Assembly (NCBI RefSeq): GCF_000526795.1
Contig: NZ_JAGT01000003.1
Span: forward strand, 1-64,000
DNA length: 64,000 nucleotides
Reading direction: 5' to 3'
From: Ruminococcus flavefaciens AE3010
Lineage (GTDB): Bacteria > Bacillota > Clostridia > Oscillospirales > Ruminococcaceae
The translations under genes were made by a program, and so were the position numbers. Below, one piece after another: positions 23,960 to 34,400 of this stretch (positions are counted from its first letter, which is position 1; each line of letters starts with the position of its first letter). The notes under the pieces are model-generated. The model ran no database searches. It saw nothing but the letters and a program-made list of their open reading frames with translations, and was not told the origin of the DNA.

Positions 23960-25639
23960 TCAAAACTGAAAATATTCGGGGTGTTCACGAACAAAAAGCT
24001 CCGCTGCTTTGTGAGCCTGTTCGGACATTGTCTCTATAGAGAAGATGTACACGTCGTTCTCACCCATGAGTACTTTTATCAGCTTGGTGTCCATTATTTC
24101 ATATTCGCCGCTTTTGGTCTTATAGTGGAAGGGCTGCTGGAAGAACCTTCTGCCTGATCTTGCCATTCGGTCGCGCAGACTTGAGGGCTCCATGCTGCGG
24201 ATAAACCTCTCCCTGTCATATTCGGCTACCTCGTTTTCGGCGAACATCTTTATAGCATCGTCCAGCGGCATTTCGGGATATTTGTCATTGAAGCCCAGCT
24301 TTGAATACAGCCTTGTTATGACGATATTGTTTGTGGGATCGATTACCGAGATGTGGTCATAGGTGTCTATGAGCAGGCGGCTGTACTTCTCGAAGAGGTC
24401 GTTTGTGGACTTGTCCACGTCGCCGCCGTAGGTCTGTATGCTTGCGGCAAGCATTACCTTTCCGTTGCCCTCTGCGATACACTTGGTAAGGTAGCTGAAG
24501 TATATACCATTAATGAGGTGATCCTCCTTGATGACCTGTCCCGTCTTGATAGAGGTGTACACCTGCTCGTTCATGTTGGGGTAGTAGGCTGCCTCGGTAT
24601 TGTTTATGGTGAATATCATGTCGTCAACGGAGTTGAAGCCTATGCGCTTCAAGCCCTTTACGTATGCCTCGTTGCAGTAGAGCAGCTCCACGTGCTTGCC
24701 TGTCTGCTCGATAAGGGCGAGAGGTGTGGAGTTCTCGCGGATAAAACCGTAATCGCCGCTTTCAAGCTGCTCGTTGGTGAGATCGTACAGCGGATCGGGG
24801 CTCAGGAAGTTTATCTGACCGACGGAGTTCCAGTAGTGATTCTCGGCAGGGTCCTCAACGCCCAGCTTTGAGTCGGAGAGGTACTTTACGTAGAGATCGC
24901 CGTCCATGGGCTTTGCGTAGTAGAAGCCCTGTAACATCTCACAGCCGATATTGCGCAGGAACGTCATCTGCTCCTTGGTCTCGACGCCCTCGGCAAGTGT
25001 GTGCATGCCGATAGCCTTAGCCATGTTCATGACGGAAGCCAGTATCTTCTTGGAGCGTATACCGATATCGCTGAGAAAGCGCATATCAATTTTCAGTACG
25101 TCGAAGCTGTAGTCCTTCAGCACGTTCAGCGAGGAGTAGCCGCTGCCGAAATCGTCCATGAAGATAGCAAAGCCCGCGTCGTGGAAGCTGTCGAAGATAC
25201 GGCGGAAATACGCGGTATTGTCAAGCATGACACTCTCGGTAATTTCAATATGTATAGCCGTAGAGGGCACATTGTGCTTCTCGAGAATTTTTGAAATGGC
25301 GTCCAGCATATCTATCTCGTCGAAGTCCAGACGGGACAGGTTAATGGAAAAGGGGTGCAGAGCCAGTCCCAGCTCTTTCATCTTATTATATGTAACGCAG
25401 ATATTATCGAGGATAGCCAGATCGAGCTTATGGATAAGGTGGTATTTCTCCAGTACATTAATAAATAGGAAAGGGGAGAGGAGCCCCACAACGGGGTCCT
25501 GCCAGCGGGCGAGAGCCTCAACGCTGCATATCCTTTCGGTGAGAGTACGGATAACGGGCTGATAGTAAGCCTTGACGAAGCCTTGTTCCAGGGCGGATTC
25601 AAAGTTGCTTACAATATATTGTTCATCGATATGCTGCAT
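23960..25639 (-). CDS. EAL-domain c-di-GMP phosphodiesterase with C-terminal PAS-like region
   Basis: 559 residues. The EAL domain (about 1-255) keeps the residues needed for catalysis: EALARW (41-46), ITESVM, DDFGSGYSSL, KID, and EGVET. It should hydrolyse cyclic di-GMP. The remaining 300 residues contain two PAS-like stretches (YGFIRENSTPLALIEQTGKH and later YDRERFIRSMEPSSL) and no GGDEF or membrane segment, so activity is probably tuned by a cytosolic signal. ATG at 25639 has GGAGA six bases upstream; the ATG at 25645 touches that site. It lies upstream of the matrix-protein cluster on the opposite strand. Confidence 0.9.
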   Translation of the reverse strand: MQHIDEQYIVSNFESALEQGFVKAYYQPVIRTLTERICSVEALARWQDPVVGLLSPFLFINVLEKYHLIHKLDLAILDNICVTYNKMKELGLALHPFSINLSRLDFDEIDMLDAISKILEKHNVPSTAIHIEITESVMLDNTAYFRRIFDSFHDAGFAIFMDDFGSGYSSLNVLKDYSFDVLKIDMRFLSDIGIRSKKILASVMNMAKAIGMHTLAEGVETKEQMTFLRNIGCEMLQGFYYAKPMDGDLYVKYLSDSKLGVEDPAENHYWNSVGQINFLSPDPLYDLTNEQLESGDYGFIRENSTPLALIEQTGKHVELLYCNEAYVKGLKRIGFNSVDDMIFTINNTEAAYYPNMNEQVYTSIKTGQVIKEDHLINGIYFSYLTKCIAEGNGKVMLAASIQTYGGDVDKSTNDLFEKYSRLLIDTYDHISVIDPTNNIVITRLYSKLGFNDKYPEMPLDDAIKMFAENEVAEYDRERFIRSMEPSSLRDRMARSGRRFFQQPFHYKTKSGEYEIMDTKLIKVLMGENDVYIFSIETMSEQAHKAAELFVREHPEYFQF

Positions 25640-25716
25640 AACCATTCTCCTTTGCTGTCCGCACAGCGAGGTGCAGAAGAATTGCGAAATATTTTACAAA
25701 ATTATTCCGATAACTT

Positions 25717-25750
25717 ATTATATCATAAAAGCAAAGCGTTATGATATAAT
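25717..25750. promoter_or_regulatory. Palindromic double -10 element ahead of the EAL gene
   Basis: ATTATATCATAA (25717-25728) and TTATGATATAAT (25739-25750) form a perfect 12-bp inverted repeat with a ten-base centre. Each arm carries TGATATAAT, one per strand, facing each other. The minus-strand copy (25717-25722) is the probable -10 for the EAL gene; the other faces a gene-free stretch. Confidence 0.55.
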
Positions 25751-25931
25751 TGTCCGATTGTAGGGAGCAAATCTCTGATTTGCGCATCTGCAAGGACATT
25801 AAAATAAAATTATAATGAACGCCTGCATTCATTATAACATATGGTACAGAAAAAATCAATATTTTACCTAAAATTTATGAATTGTTCACTTTTGCGGCGC
25901 GTTGCGCCGAGTGAGTAGAAAGTAGAAAGTA

Positions 25932-26129
25932 GTAGGGGCGGGCGTCCCCGACCGCCCGTTTGGGTTACGTTGCAATGTGGGATAACCGTAAAAACGTGTA
26001 GGGGCGGCGTTTCGCCGCCCGTGTTGGAAATGCCCATTATGTTTGCGGGTGCGGAATTTGCGCGACGGGGATATTTGCGTTATGTTGCAGGTGTGGAAAT
26101 ATGCGGGCGGCGGGACGCCGCCCCTACAG
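25932..26129. repeat. GC-rich hairpin repeats in the EAL-matrix gap
   Basis: Three copies of a GTAGGGGCGG-type hairpin lie at 25932-25958, 25996-26021 and, inverted, 26104-26129. The last two are inverted repeats of 26 bp with few mismatches, enclosing about 80 bp with partial internal repeats (GTTATGTTGCAGGTGTGGAA resembles GTTACGTTGCAATGTGGGAT). It stands out as GC-rich in an AT-rich gap and looks like an interspersed non-coding element. Otherwise 25751-26315 shows no gene. Confidence 0.65.
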
Positions 26130-26315
26130 GTACTAAATTACAATTTGTATACAATCCTGAATTTTTTACATTTTTTGGCAATTACTGATTGCAAAGCAAA
26201 ATATATATTTATACCGTGTGTAAACTGCTGATTGCAATAGAAGTGCAGAAAAACTACTTTTCATTGTGAAATCTGCTGAATTATATGAAAAATTATGAAT
26301 TTTTCAAAAAAGCCG

Positions 26316-26344
26316 TTGACAAATAGTAGAAAATACGCTATAAT
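26316..26344 (+). promoter_or_regulatory. Strong promoter of the TasA-like gene
   Basis: Perfect TTGACA (26316-26321) and TATAAT (26339-26344), spacing 17. The 100-base leader contains a small CCGAG/CTCGG hairpin before the AAAGGA ribosome site. Confidence 0.88.
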
Positions 26345-26443
26345 GTGATTGTAAACAAAAAGTATAAACCCTAAGGCAAAACAAAAGAGGCAAGAGGCAG
26401 CCGAGCCTTTACTCGGTAATTTATTATGAAAGGAAAATGACCT

Positions 26444-27490
26444 ATGATGAAAACTAATGCTAAAAGAAAGAACAGCGCGATGAAGAAGCTCGTTCCGGCT
26501 GCTGGAATGCTTGCCCTTTCGGCTTCTATGCTCGCAACATCCACCTACGCGTGGTTCACAATGAACAAGACCGTTAACGTTACTGGAATGGAAGTTAGAA
26601 CAAAGGTTGGCGACAACTTGCTTATCTCTCATGTTACAGGAAATGGTGTAGCAAAGAATGCAGAAAATACATTTATTACTACGGATAATACGTCAATCAA
26701 AGCATGGCTTCAGCCTGTATCTACGAACACTGCAGCAGCTAATAATTTCTGGTATACTTTAGATGCTAAGGCAGATGGCTCAAAGTTGACTGCAGCTACA
26801 AATTATTTGGATTATGACAGTGTTGGATTAGGTGCTGCAACTGACGCTACCAACTTTGCAAATAAGTTTTCACAGGATTATGGTGTAACGAAGAGTGAAG
26901 TTACAGGTTTTGGTGCAACTACTTCTCCAAACAACGCAGCGGTTGGATATGTGGATTATACATTCCAGTTGAAAGCTGTTAATACAAACAGCAGTGCACA
27001 GGAAATCCATCTGACACAGTTGGATCTTCTCTATGATGGAACAGAGGCGCCAGTTGAGAACGCTTTTAGAGTAGCAGTATTCTGTGAGCCTGAAGCAACA
27101 ACACATACCGATGATTCTGATTATTTTGCAGCTGGCGGTACATCATTAAAGAAGATGTACAAGACTACATCTGCTACATACTTTACAGCTAAGTCGGGTG
27201 CGAGCGCAGCAGATGGAGTTACTGCTATCACAACTTTTGCAGATGAAACTTCTTCTGATAACAAGTTGGCTTCTGTACCTGGAGATACAACAGCTTATTA
27301 CAATGTAGTTGTTAGACTTTGGATTGAAGGCGAAGATACTAGCTGTAATTCTACGACATTCGCTGAACTGACCAACAAGTGGAGCTTGAATCTGAGAGTT
27401 GATCTTGGAACTCCTACTTCTGGAGAGGTTAATGGTAACGCAATTGTTAATAACCTTACAATTGACCACGATAGCACAGATAATTCTTAA
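26444..27490 (+). CDS. TasA/camelysin-like exported protein, probable major matrix subunit
   Basis: 348 residues. The N-terminus has a lysine-rich start, a hydrophobic segment and ATSTYAWFTMNKTVNVTGM, the motif of SipW-type signal peptides found in TasA, CalY (camelysin) and related proteins. The rest is Ala/Thr/Asn-rich, low in cysteine, predicted beta-rich (for example VGYVDYTFQLKAVNTNSSAQEIHLTQLDLLYDG), as in filament subunits. TasA builds amyloid-like or donor-strand fibres in biofilm matrix; the same role here is inferred. It has its own consensus promoter and is followed by two hairpins, so it is likely expressed far more than the genes behind it. No SipW peptidase is in the window. Confidence 0.78.
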   Translation: MMKTNAKRKNSAMKKLVPAAGMLALSASMLATSTYAWFTMNKTVNVTGMEVRTKVGDNLLISHVTGNGVAKNAENTFITTDNTSIKAWLQPVSTNTAAANNFWYTLDAKADGSKLTAATNYLDYDSVGLGAATDATNFANKFSQDYGVTKSEVTGFGATTSPNNAAVGYVDYTFQLKAVNTNSSAQEIHLTQLDLLYDGTEAPVENAFRVAVFCEPEATTHTDDSDYFAAGGTSLKKMYKTTSATYFTAKSGASAADGVTAITTFADETSSDNKLASVPGDTTAYYNVVVRLWIEGEDTSCNSTTFAELTNKWSLNLRVDLGTPTSGEVNGNAIVNNLTIDHDSTDNS

Positions 27491-27575
27491 CTCTACAGGC
27501 GCACATAAATCATAAAAATCCCCTCTCATTGTAATTCCTCCATAAACGGGTTTTATAGACCTATTCGATCAGCTT

Positions 27576-27685
27576 AAAGCCCGTCGGCAATAGTCGGCGG
27601 GTTTGCATAAAAAATTTAAGTCATCGTAGGTTCCTAAAGCCTCTATAACATGATGTCCCTCTCCGAGTTTTCAAGGAGGGGGACA
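27576..27685 (+). terminator. Two hairpins after the TasA-like gene
   Basis: The first (27576-27604) pairs AAAGCCCGTCGGC with GTCGGCGGGTTT around AATA; the second (27654-27685) pairs TGTCCCTCTCC with GGAGGGGGACA. Neither has a long T tract, but both should impede read-through or protect the upstream message. The gap to 27843 holds nothing else. Confidence 0.55.
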
Positions 27686-27843
27686 TTGTATTTGTGGGAT
27701 ATGTTTTTCTATATGTCACCAAAATTTTATTGTTAGTATAGATGTGTCGGAATATACATTATGTAATTGATTTGTGCCTTGAAGCTCCCTTTTTTTGCAC
27801 AAACAATACAAATAGTAAAGGGTATTATTAGCAATTATGTCCA

Positions 27844-27872
27844 TTGAAAATGATATATGAAAATGATATAAT
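27844..27872 (+). promoter_or_regulatory. Second promoter, ahead of the four-gene matrix operon
   Basis: TTGAAA (27844-27849) and TATAAT (27867-27872), spacing 17. The spacer contains a duplicated GAAAATGATATA. Confidence 0.7.
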
Positions 27873-27943
27873 AAAGTAGAGATACTATGCGCTAATAGGC
27901 TAACTATGCCCTTTAGCAGTTCGATAAAAAGGTGGTGATCACG

Positions 27944-29248
27944 GTGAGCGCTAAAGCTTTTGAAGCATTGTCAAAGTCCTCGGAGTCAGAGCTTTCTCCA
28001 CAGACTGCACATAGTCAGGATAAGTCCGACAAAGAGAATAATGAAAAGATCGTCGCTGCACGCAAAAACCTCATACGCTTCGGCTCCCTCGCCGTCCTAG
28101 CCTTTGTTGTCTGGCTCTTTGCGACGATAGCTTGGTTTTCAAGCAACCGCACAACTACAGCTGGCGGTATGTCTGTTACTACTTCGGATATGCCTTTTGA
28201 GATCGCGGCAAAAGGCGATACTATCAGGAATTCTGATGTTTTCGATTCGCTCTGCACCGATTATGCGGAAGGCGCTGCCATGTATGTTACAGATAGCGAG
28301 TCAGTCACACAAACCTATTACAAGACATCTTCGACCATAGACAAGATCAAACTAAGATTCGATCTTATTGAAGATGATCCTGAAACGCTTAACATTAACG
28401 AGGATAATAATAAAAGCATAGGCCCCGGAAGCTGCGGAGTTCTGGAGCTGTATGTCATTCCCAAAAAAGACGGCTCAGTTTCCGCTAATATAGAAATGAA
28501 TGTTGTTGGGTATGTAAATGTCGAAGTTGATGAAACAGTTGTTGATGAAGTAACAAACGAAGAAACAACTACTACTGTGAAAAAGCTCATGAAGGTTTCC
28601 GAGCTTACTACTTTAAATAGTGGGCTCACACAAGAGGAAATTGACAATATCAAACAGGCGGAAAAATTCTTGCAGGGACACATAATGTTTTTCAACGAAG
28701 AAAACACTGTTACAACTGCTGCTGTTACAGCGGTAAATGGTACAACAACTACTGCCACTGTTGCGTACAGCTACAGATCGCCCTGCATAAACAGAACGAC
28801 TGTATATAACGGAACAGATCTGACCGCGAATACGCCCTACTACAAGCCGATCTACTGGATGTGGCCTAATACTCTGGGTCAGATAGCTGTTAAGGATAAT
28901 AGTGCAAAAAGGCGTGTGGGTACTCCTGTTGTTGAGGAGACAACTGTCATGCAGACTGAATCAGGTCCCACTGATAAGGGGCTTGTCCTGCAATACATGA
29001 AAGAAAACAAGACTGATGTTTTCAAAAATCTTGAAAACGTTGCAGCTCTTACAGAGCAGCAAACAACAGGAAAGACTGATGAGGAGATATCTGCCTTGAT
29101 CAATTCTACAATTGATACCCGTATAGATAATGCTTCGGATGAGGAAAACTTTAGAAAGCTGAGCACAGGATATAACTCAGCCGACTCTGACATCGGAACT
29201 ATGATAGACTATTTTGTTATAGAAGTCACCGTAACAAGCGGAACGTGA
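27944..29248 (+). CDS. Exported matrix-cluster protein with N-terminal AWFSSN motif
   Basis: 434 residues from a GTG at 27944, preceded by AAGGTGGTGATC, an almost perfect match to the 16S anti-Shine-Dalgarno. A cytoplasmic stretch of about 45 charged residues leads to one hydrophobic segment ending TIAWFSSNRTTTAGGM, reminiscent of the SipW-type motif of the preceding gene. The extracellular part is acidic and Thr-rich with PGSCGVLELYVIPKKDGS and a C-terminal helix-rich region. No catalytic motif is seen. I infer a minor subunit or anchor of the surface structure; the family is not one I can name. Confidence 0.7.
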   Translation: MSAKAFEALSKSSESELSPQTAHSQDKSDKENNEKIVAARKNLIRFGSLAVLAFVVWLFATIAWFSSNRTTTAGGMSVTTSDMPFEIAAKGDTIRNSDVFDSLCTDYAEGAAMYVTDSESVTQTYYKTSSTIDKIKLRFDLIEDDPETLNINEDNNKSIGPGSCGVLELYVIPKKDGSVSANIEMNVVGYVNVEVDETVVDEVTNEETTTTVKKLMKVSELTTLNSGLTQEEIDNIKQAEKFLQGHIMFFNEENTVTTAAVTAVNGTTTTATVAYSYRSPCINRTTVYNGTDLTANTPYYKPIYWMWPNTLGQIAVKDNSAKRRVGTPVVEETTVMQTESGPTDKGLVLQYMKENKTDVFKNLENVAALTEQQTTGKTDEEISALINSTIDTRIDNASDEENFRKLSTGYNSADSDIGTMIDYFVIEVTVTSGT

Positions 29249-29273
29249 GCCATTAAGGAAAGGGATGCCGTTT

Positions 29274-30215
29274 ATGAAGAAAATAAAAGATGTAATACGG
29301 GCGATCCCGTTAAAGCGAAAGATCGAAGCCGTTTCAGCTGTGGTATTGACTGTAGCTGTATTCGGAACAGTCCGTACTTACTCATGGTTCAGCAACCAGA
29401 AAAAGGCAGCGGAAATGTTCAAGATAAAATATCCTGATTCCCTGTATATCAATGCTGCACACCGTGAGGATCAGGTTAACTTCGATCTTGGTCAGATAAG
29501 TATGGACGAATATTTGGTCAGCAATGGCGAATTTGTAATCGATAACGAAACGAATCAGCCTATCAAGGTCACGAACAAACGTTATATCTTTTCCATTTCC
29601 GGCACAAATACATATGAATACATCTTACAGCTTGCCCATACTAACAATAATATGTTCACATATACTATATATGAAGCAAAAGAGTATATGCATCCAAAGG
29701 GAATGACTGCAACAGAACAAAACGGCTTTGACGCCGAACGAATCGTTCCTTCTTCAGCAATCGATGATAATATTATCACATTCAGCCCAAGTGCTGACAA
29801 ACATACTGAAAACAGCTTGCTGCTGTCTGCCGACACTTATATATCAAGCAAGAGCATAAATACGCTATATTATGTTAAGGACGATGATCCACTTGTCTTA
29901 GACTACAAGAACCCCTCGGTTGCCACAGTTACAGACGGAGAAGGCGCAACGTCTGCTGTTACTACAACAGGAATGCTTGCAAAAAAAGATACAAACGATA
30001 ATTATTATCCATACGGTACAAATACAAATGTCGAGGAACATGCTGTACCATCATATAAACAAAAGAACATCCCACTGGATGAGAACACCGATATAGACAG
30101 TAACAAACAATTCTGTAAATACTACATCCTTGAAGTAACATGGGGTGATCGTCCGAGCGAAACTAAAAACAAGGAAACCGATCTTGTTTACATTTCTGTA
30201 GAAAGAGTCAGGTAG
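29274..30215 (+). CDS. Exported matrix-cluster protein with N-terminal YSWFSN motif
   Basis: 313 residues from ATG 29274 (AAAGGG nine bases upstream; the ATG-like start at 29265 overlaps that site). Basic N-terminus, one hydrophobic segment, then VRTYSWFSNQKKAAEM, a third variant of the aromatic signal motif. The extracellular part has a beta-rich core (KRYIFSISGTNTYEYILQL, NNMFTYTIYEAKEYM). It sits 25 bp after the previous gene. Function unknown, probably a structural partner. Confidence 0.7.
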   Translation: MKKIKDVIRAIPLKRKIEAVSAVVLTVAVFGTVRTYSWFSNQKKAAEMFKIKYPDSLYINAAHREDQVNFDLGQISMDEYLVSNGEFVIDNETNQPIKVTNKRYIFSISGTNTYEYILQLAHTNNNMFTYTIYEAKEYMHPKGMTATEQNGFDAERIVPSSAIDDNIITFSPSADKHTENSLLLSADTYISSKSINTLYYVKDDDPLVLDYKNPSVATVTDGEGATSAVTTTGMLAKKDTNDNYYPYGTNTNVEEHAVPSYKQKNIPLDENTDIDSNKQFCKYYILEVTWGDRPSETKNKETDLVYISVERVR

Positions 30216-30247
30216 TCCATATTCTTTACAGAAAGGAGCTGCTGTAA

Positions 30248-31399
30248 ATGAAAAAAGATTTATTAACTTTCTTAAAAGACCAGTGGCTCCGTGTATGGAT
30301 AGCTTTTATGACATTGTCACTCTTTTCATTTTCTGTTTCTGCGGAATATCAGCCTCAGAGCAATATTATGAAACGCGTTGTCGTATCTGCGTCTGAGCCG
30401 ATATATAAGTTTTCATCTGACGTGCTTTCAAGTGGAAGCGTAAAAACTTATGTGCCGCAGTATATGGGGGCTTTTGGTGAAGATGCTGATCCGAACTATT
30501 ATGAGGTACCGATTCACATTCGTAATTACAGCACGAAAGCCAGCGCTTCATGGTATGATGAAAAAATAGATTACAAAGTAAGTTTTTTATTCACGGACAT
30601 TATGGGCAATGCGATCACATTATCCGAGGGCGACACAAGGACTGTTGAAATATATAAAAATAACGGCTCTGACCCTATAGCTATTCTTAGCGCAAGTACC
30701 TTGCAAGCTCTTAATATCTCTGAAGAGCTTGCAAGTGATTCGGCACATAATTCGCAGGATACGTACTATCTACGATTCAGCTCGGATTGGAATTTGACTG
30801 AGGATGAAAATATCTGCGTACAAATGAAAGCCGAGCCTGACAGAACCGGCGGCAAATATAACGATCTCAGAAACCTTGGAGCTGTTATAGGTCTGAAACA
30901 GTCAAACGGAGATACCGACAGCGGTTGGCATGCATTTCTTGATGAAGAAAATGCTGTTAACGAAAGCAATCCTCCTTCTGTATTTGATGGCTACAACCTC
31001 ATCGTCACAGGTTCGGGTAAAGCAACTATAACAATCACATGGGATACAAGATATTTTGAACTAAATAAACACTTCTATGATAATTCAAGTGGGCATATAA
31101 ACAGTTTTACATTTAATGCTACTTCCAATCCTGATACAGGAGAAGCAATAACACCTGCATTCAATGAAATTACTAAAACTGATACTACATTGGGTGAAGA
31201 GCCTGATACTTATATACAGTCGACAATCACTATCAATGCCGATTCCGGTAGTTCTTTTACCAATCACAGGACACGTTATAACATTCAGGTGTACAACACC
31301 GGTTTAAGAACATATAATGATTTTGGTTTCTTTGCAGTAAATGGTGACTCTAATTTTAATACTGCAACAATAAAAGTCACCATTAATCAGGCTGAATAA
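30248..31399 (+). CDS. Secreted matrix-cluster protein, unrecognised family
   Basis: 383 residues, start after AAAGGAG. N-terminal signal segment (WIAFMTLSLFSFSVSA) without the aromatic Trp-Phe motif of its neighbours. The mature part is beta-rich with serine/threonine/asparagine bias (GSGKATITITWDTRYFEL, TRYNIQVYNTGLRTYNDFGF) and has one cysteine. It precedes the giant protein by 63 bp. A structural or chaperone-like role in the same surface system is inferred from position only. Confidence 0.68.
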   Translation: MKKDLLTFLKDQWLRVWIAFMTLSLFSFSVSAEYQPQSNIMKRVVVSASEPIYKFSSDVLSSGSVKTYVPQYMGAFGEDADPNYYEVPIHIRNYSTKASASWYDEKIDYKVSFLFTDIMGNAITLSEGDTRTVEIYKNNGSDPIAILSASTLQALNISEELASDSAHNSQDTYYLRFSSDWNLTEDENICVQMKAEPDRTGGKYNDLRNLGAVIGLKQSNGDTDSGWHAFLDEENAVNESNPPSVFDGYNLIVTGSGKATITITWDTRYFELNKHFYDNSSGHINSFTFNATSNPDTGEAITPAFNEITKTDTTLGEEPDTYIQSTITINADSGSSFTNHRTRYNIQVYNTGLRTYNDFGFFAVNGDSNFNTATIKVTINQAE

Positions 31400-31462
31400 T
31401 GATCGCCTCATTACACACATACGGCAGATATTAATCGTCAGACTTTTAGGAGTATGATGCAT

Positions 31463-34400
31463 ATGAATAAATACATAAAAAAAATAATTAAAAGTAAAAC
31501 TTCAAAGCGAATCATAAGTGGCTTTACTGCTCTTGTAATATTGTCAGGTGTCACGCCGCTAAGTGAAATAAGCGACGAATTAAGTAAACTCAGTATAAGT
31601 CCCATTCATGTTTTTGCCGACGATACGCCTGAGTTCACACAGGATAGTAATCATGAAATAAGTATTTTTATTGATGAACTTGTACGTTACTCAGAAGACT
31701 GCGAAAAATTCCGCGATTACCATAAAAATGATAATCTAAGAATAACGGTCAACTCTCAAACCGAGGTATTGGCAAATGGCTTTAAAGGACTCGGCAGTGA
31801 CAGCTGTCCGTTTGAGGGTTCAGTCTCCATAGAAGCCAACAGCAGTCTTGTGCTTTTCCTTGATGCACCTCTGTTTAACGCTGTTTATGATAACGTAAGC
31901 ATAAATTCAACTACTGAGAACGTACTCATCAAGAGAGGCTATGACAGCGGAAGAGATGAGAATTACAAAAAAACACCTCTTCTTGCAAAGAATGTCTATC
32001 ATGGAAGCGGAACGGCTGCCACATGGCGAGTGACTTTGTCCGGAACCAGTGACGAATCCTTTGGTGGGCTTATCGGAACTATGGTGAAGGATAGTGAACA
32101 CGGAAACGCTGATCTTTCTGTCGAGCTGACAATGCCATATTCGGCAACAGATGTTCCTATAAAAGGAACTGGCAATGTTGGCTTTATCTGTGGAACAATG
32201 ATGGAGGATACAACGCTGAATTGCTCGCTGACTTGTCTGACGGAAAGTGAAGAAAGCACGTCGATTCGCAAAGTCGGTAATATTGAGACGGACAGCGGTA
32301 ATGTCGGCGGACTGATCGGTGAGCTTCAGCACGGGGCAACTCTTAATTATACAGGTTTTGTTCCTCAGACTTCCGGTGCGGAAATAAAAACAGATGCAAA
32401 TGGTTACGCCGGCGGACTCGTGGGCAAGAATCTGGACGGAACCATGAATCTATATTCCGCTACGGATACCCTTTATAGTTCAAGCAATAAGTATACTATC
32501 AGTCAGCATATGACAGGCTCAAGCGGAGCAGGCGGACTCTATGGCTACTTTGAGCCTCAGAGTGCAGCCTCTGCTTCAATATCTCCAAGCACATATACAA
32601 TAGACTGCCAGGTAAATGGCAGTGGCAATACAGGCGGACTTATCGGTGAGCTGGTAAGTGCAAATAATGTTTCGCTTAGCGGAACGGATAAAATAACTTC
32701 ATCGCATGCGTCAGGAACAGCTTCAACATACGGAGGTCTTATAGGACAATATATGACCTCGAATAATTCAAGCATTTCTGTCACTTCAATGGAGGTTGAT
32801 ACTTCATGCGGCGGTACAGCCGCTATTTACGGCGGAGCGATAGGCTGTATAGTTGATTCCAAGACCATTACAGAGAATGATGTCACGACCACGGTAGATA
32901 CTAACATACACGCAGCGTTTACTTCATTTACTGTAACATCAGCAAATGCAGGTACGCTGACATATGGCGGACTTGTCGCATCTGCGAAAAAAGCATACAT
33001 TGATGTTACAGGCACATCCTCGGCTAAAACCAAGATCACAGCAACCGGCGGCTTCAAGGGCGGTGGACTGGTCGGCGATCTCGGCGACGGCGTTCTTGTT
33101 ATGGACGGTCATATTGATCTGTCAGCCGCAACACCAACAGCTGACGGACATTCTGTCGGCAAGGTAGTCGGTGTGCGTGATAATGCACTGGTTATAAAAA
33201 AAGAATCTGCTTCACTTGATCTGCCATCAACAGCAGTTGATAATATCGGTTCATGGGGCGATGTTATAGCCTTTGATGATCTGTTCAATATCACAAGTGG
33301 AACAAGTATAGAAATCAAGACACCCTCTGATCCAACAGATCACTATAAGAAGATAACAAATGAGGCGGACTACGCAAAAACTGCGCTCTGCTTCCAGATA
33401 GACGCAAGCCAGAACCCTTATGTCAGCTTTGCGGACACAACATATAACTACGCAACGATAGCTGCACAGAATATCTCAATAGTTCTTCCTTCAGGTACAA
33501 CAGTTCTTAACCTTTCGGGCAAGGGCTTCGGAGGACTTACAAGAGACAACGACATAGGTACAAGCGGAGAGAAGTGTACATATTCGGGTATATTCAACGG
33601 TAATAGCAATACATTGAATTTAGGTATCGGTCCTGTTTACCGTCATTCCTATAATGGACTTTTTGCGATAGCAAACAATTCGACCATACAGGATGTGACT
33701 TTTGGCGGCACTATTAATGTCAATGCACTTGCTGATATGTATGTCGGTGCAGCTGCTGCAAAGGCAACATGCAGCTTTACAGTCAAGAACGTTACTGTTA
33801 ATTCGCATTTTACTCATGCTTGCAGCAGCGAAAGCAAGCTTGTGCTCGGTGGAATAGTCGGTGAATCTGACGGTGCAGGTACATTGACCATCGGTGACAG
33901 CACAGGTTCAGCAGGCAATGTTACTGTAAATGCAAATATCACTTCTTCCGGAAGCGGTTCTGCAGGCGACGTTTACCTTGGCGGCGTTATAGGCAGGATA
34001 ACTCATTCTGCAAACGAAGCCAAAACGTGGGAATTCAACAAAGTTAATGTCACAGGTACTATCAAGAACAGCGCTGCTCAGACGTATAACCGTGTAGGCG
34101 GTCTTGTAGCGTTTATTTCAAATACGACTTCGGGTGATGCAAGCAGCGCAAATGTGCGTTCCTTAAATCTTAAAACTGTCAATATCAAAGGTCTCTCAAT
34201 AGAGGTAAATGCTTCTGAAAACGGAGCAGTGGGAGGCTTGCTTGGTTATGCCTGGAGAAATGTGAATGTTGACTTTAACGGTGTCACCGTTGATGTTAAC
34301 GGAAGCACACCTTGCTCGATAAAGAATACAGGTTCAGAAGCAGGCATTGATTTTGCAGGTCTTGTATATAACGGTACAGGTTACTGGAAGGCTGATACTG

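Noticed and set aside
26345..26443. A c-di-GMP riboswitch before the TasA-like gene
   Set aside because: The leader has a small hairpin but lacks the conserved core of the class I and class II aptamers as I know them.
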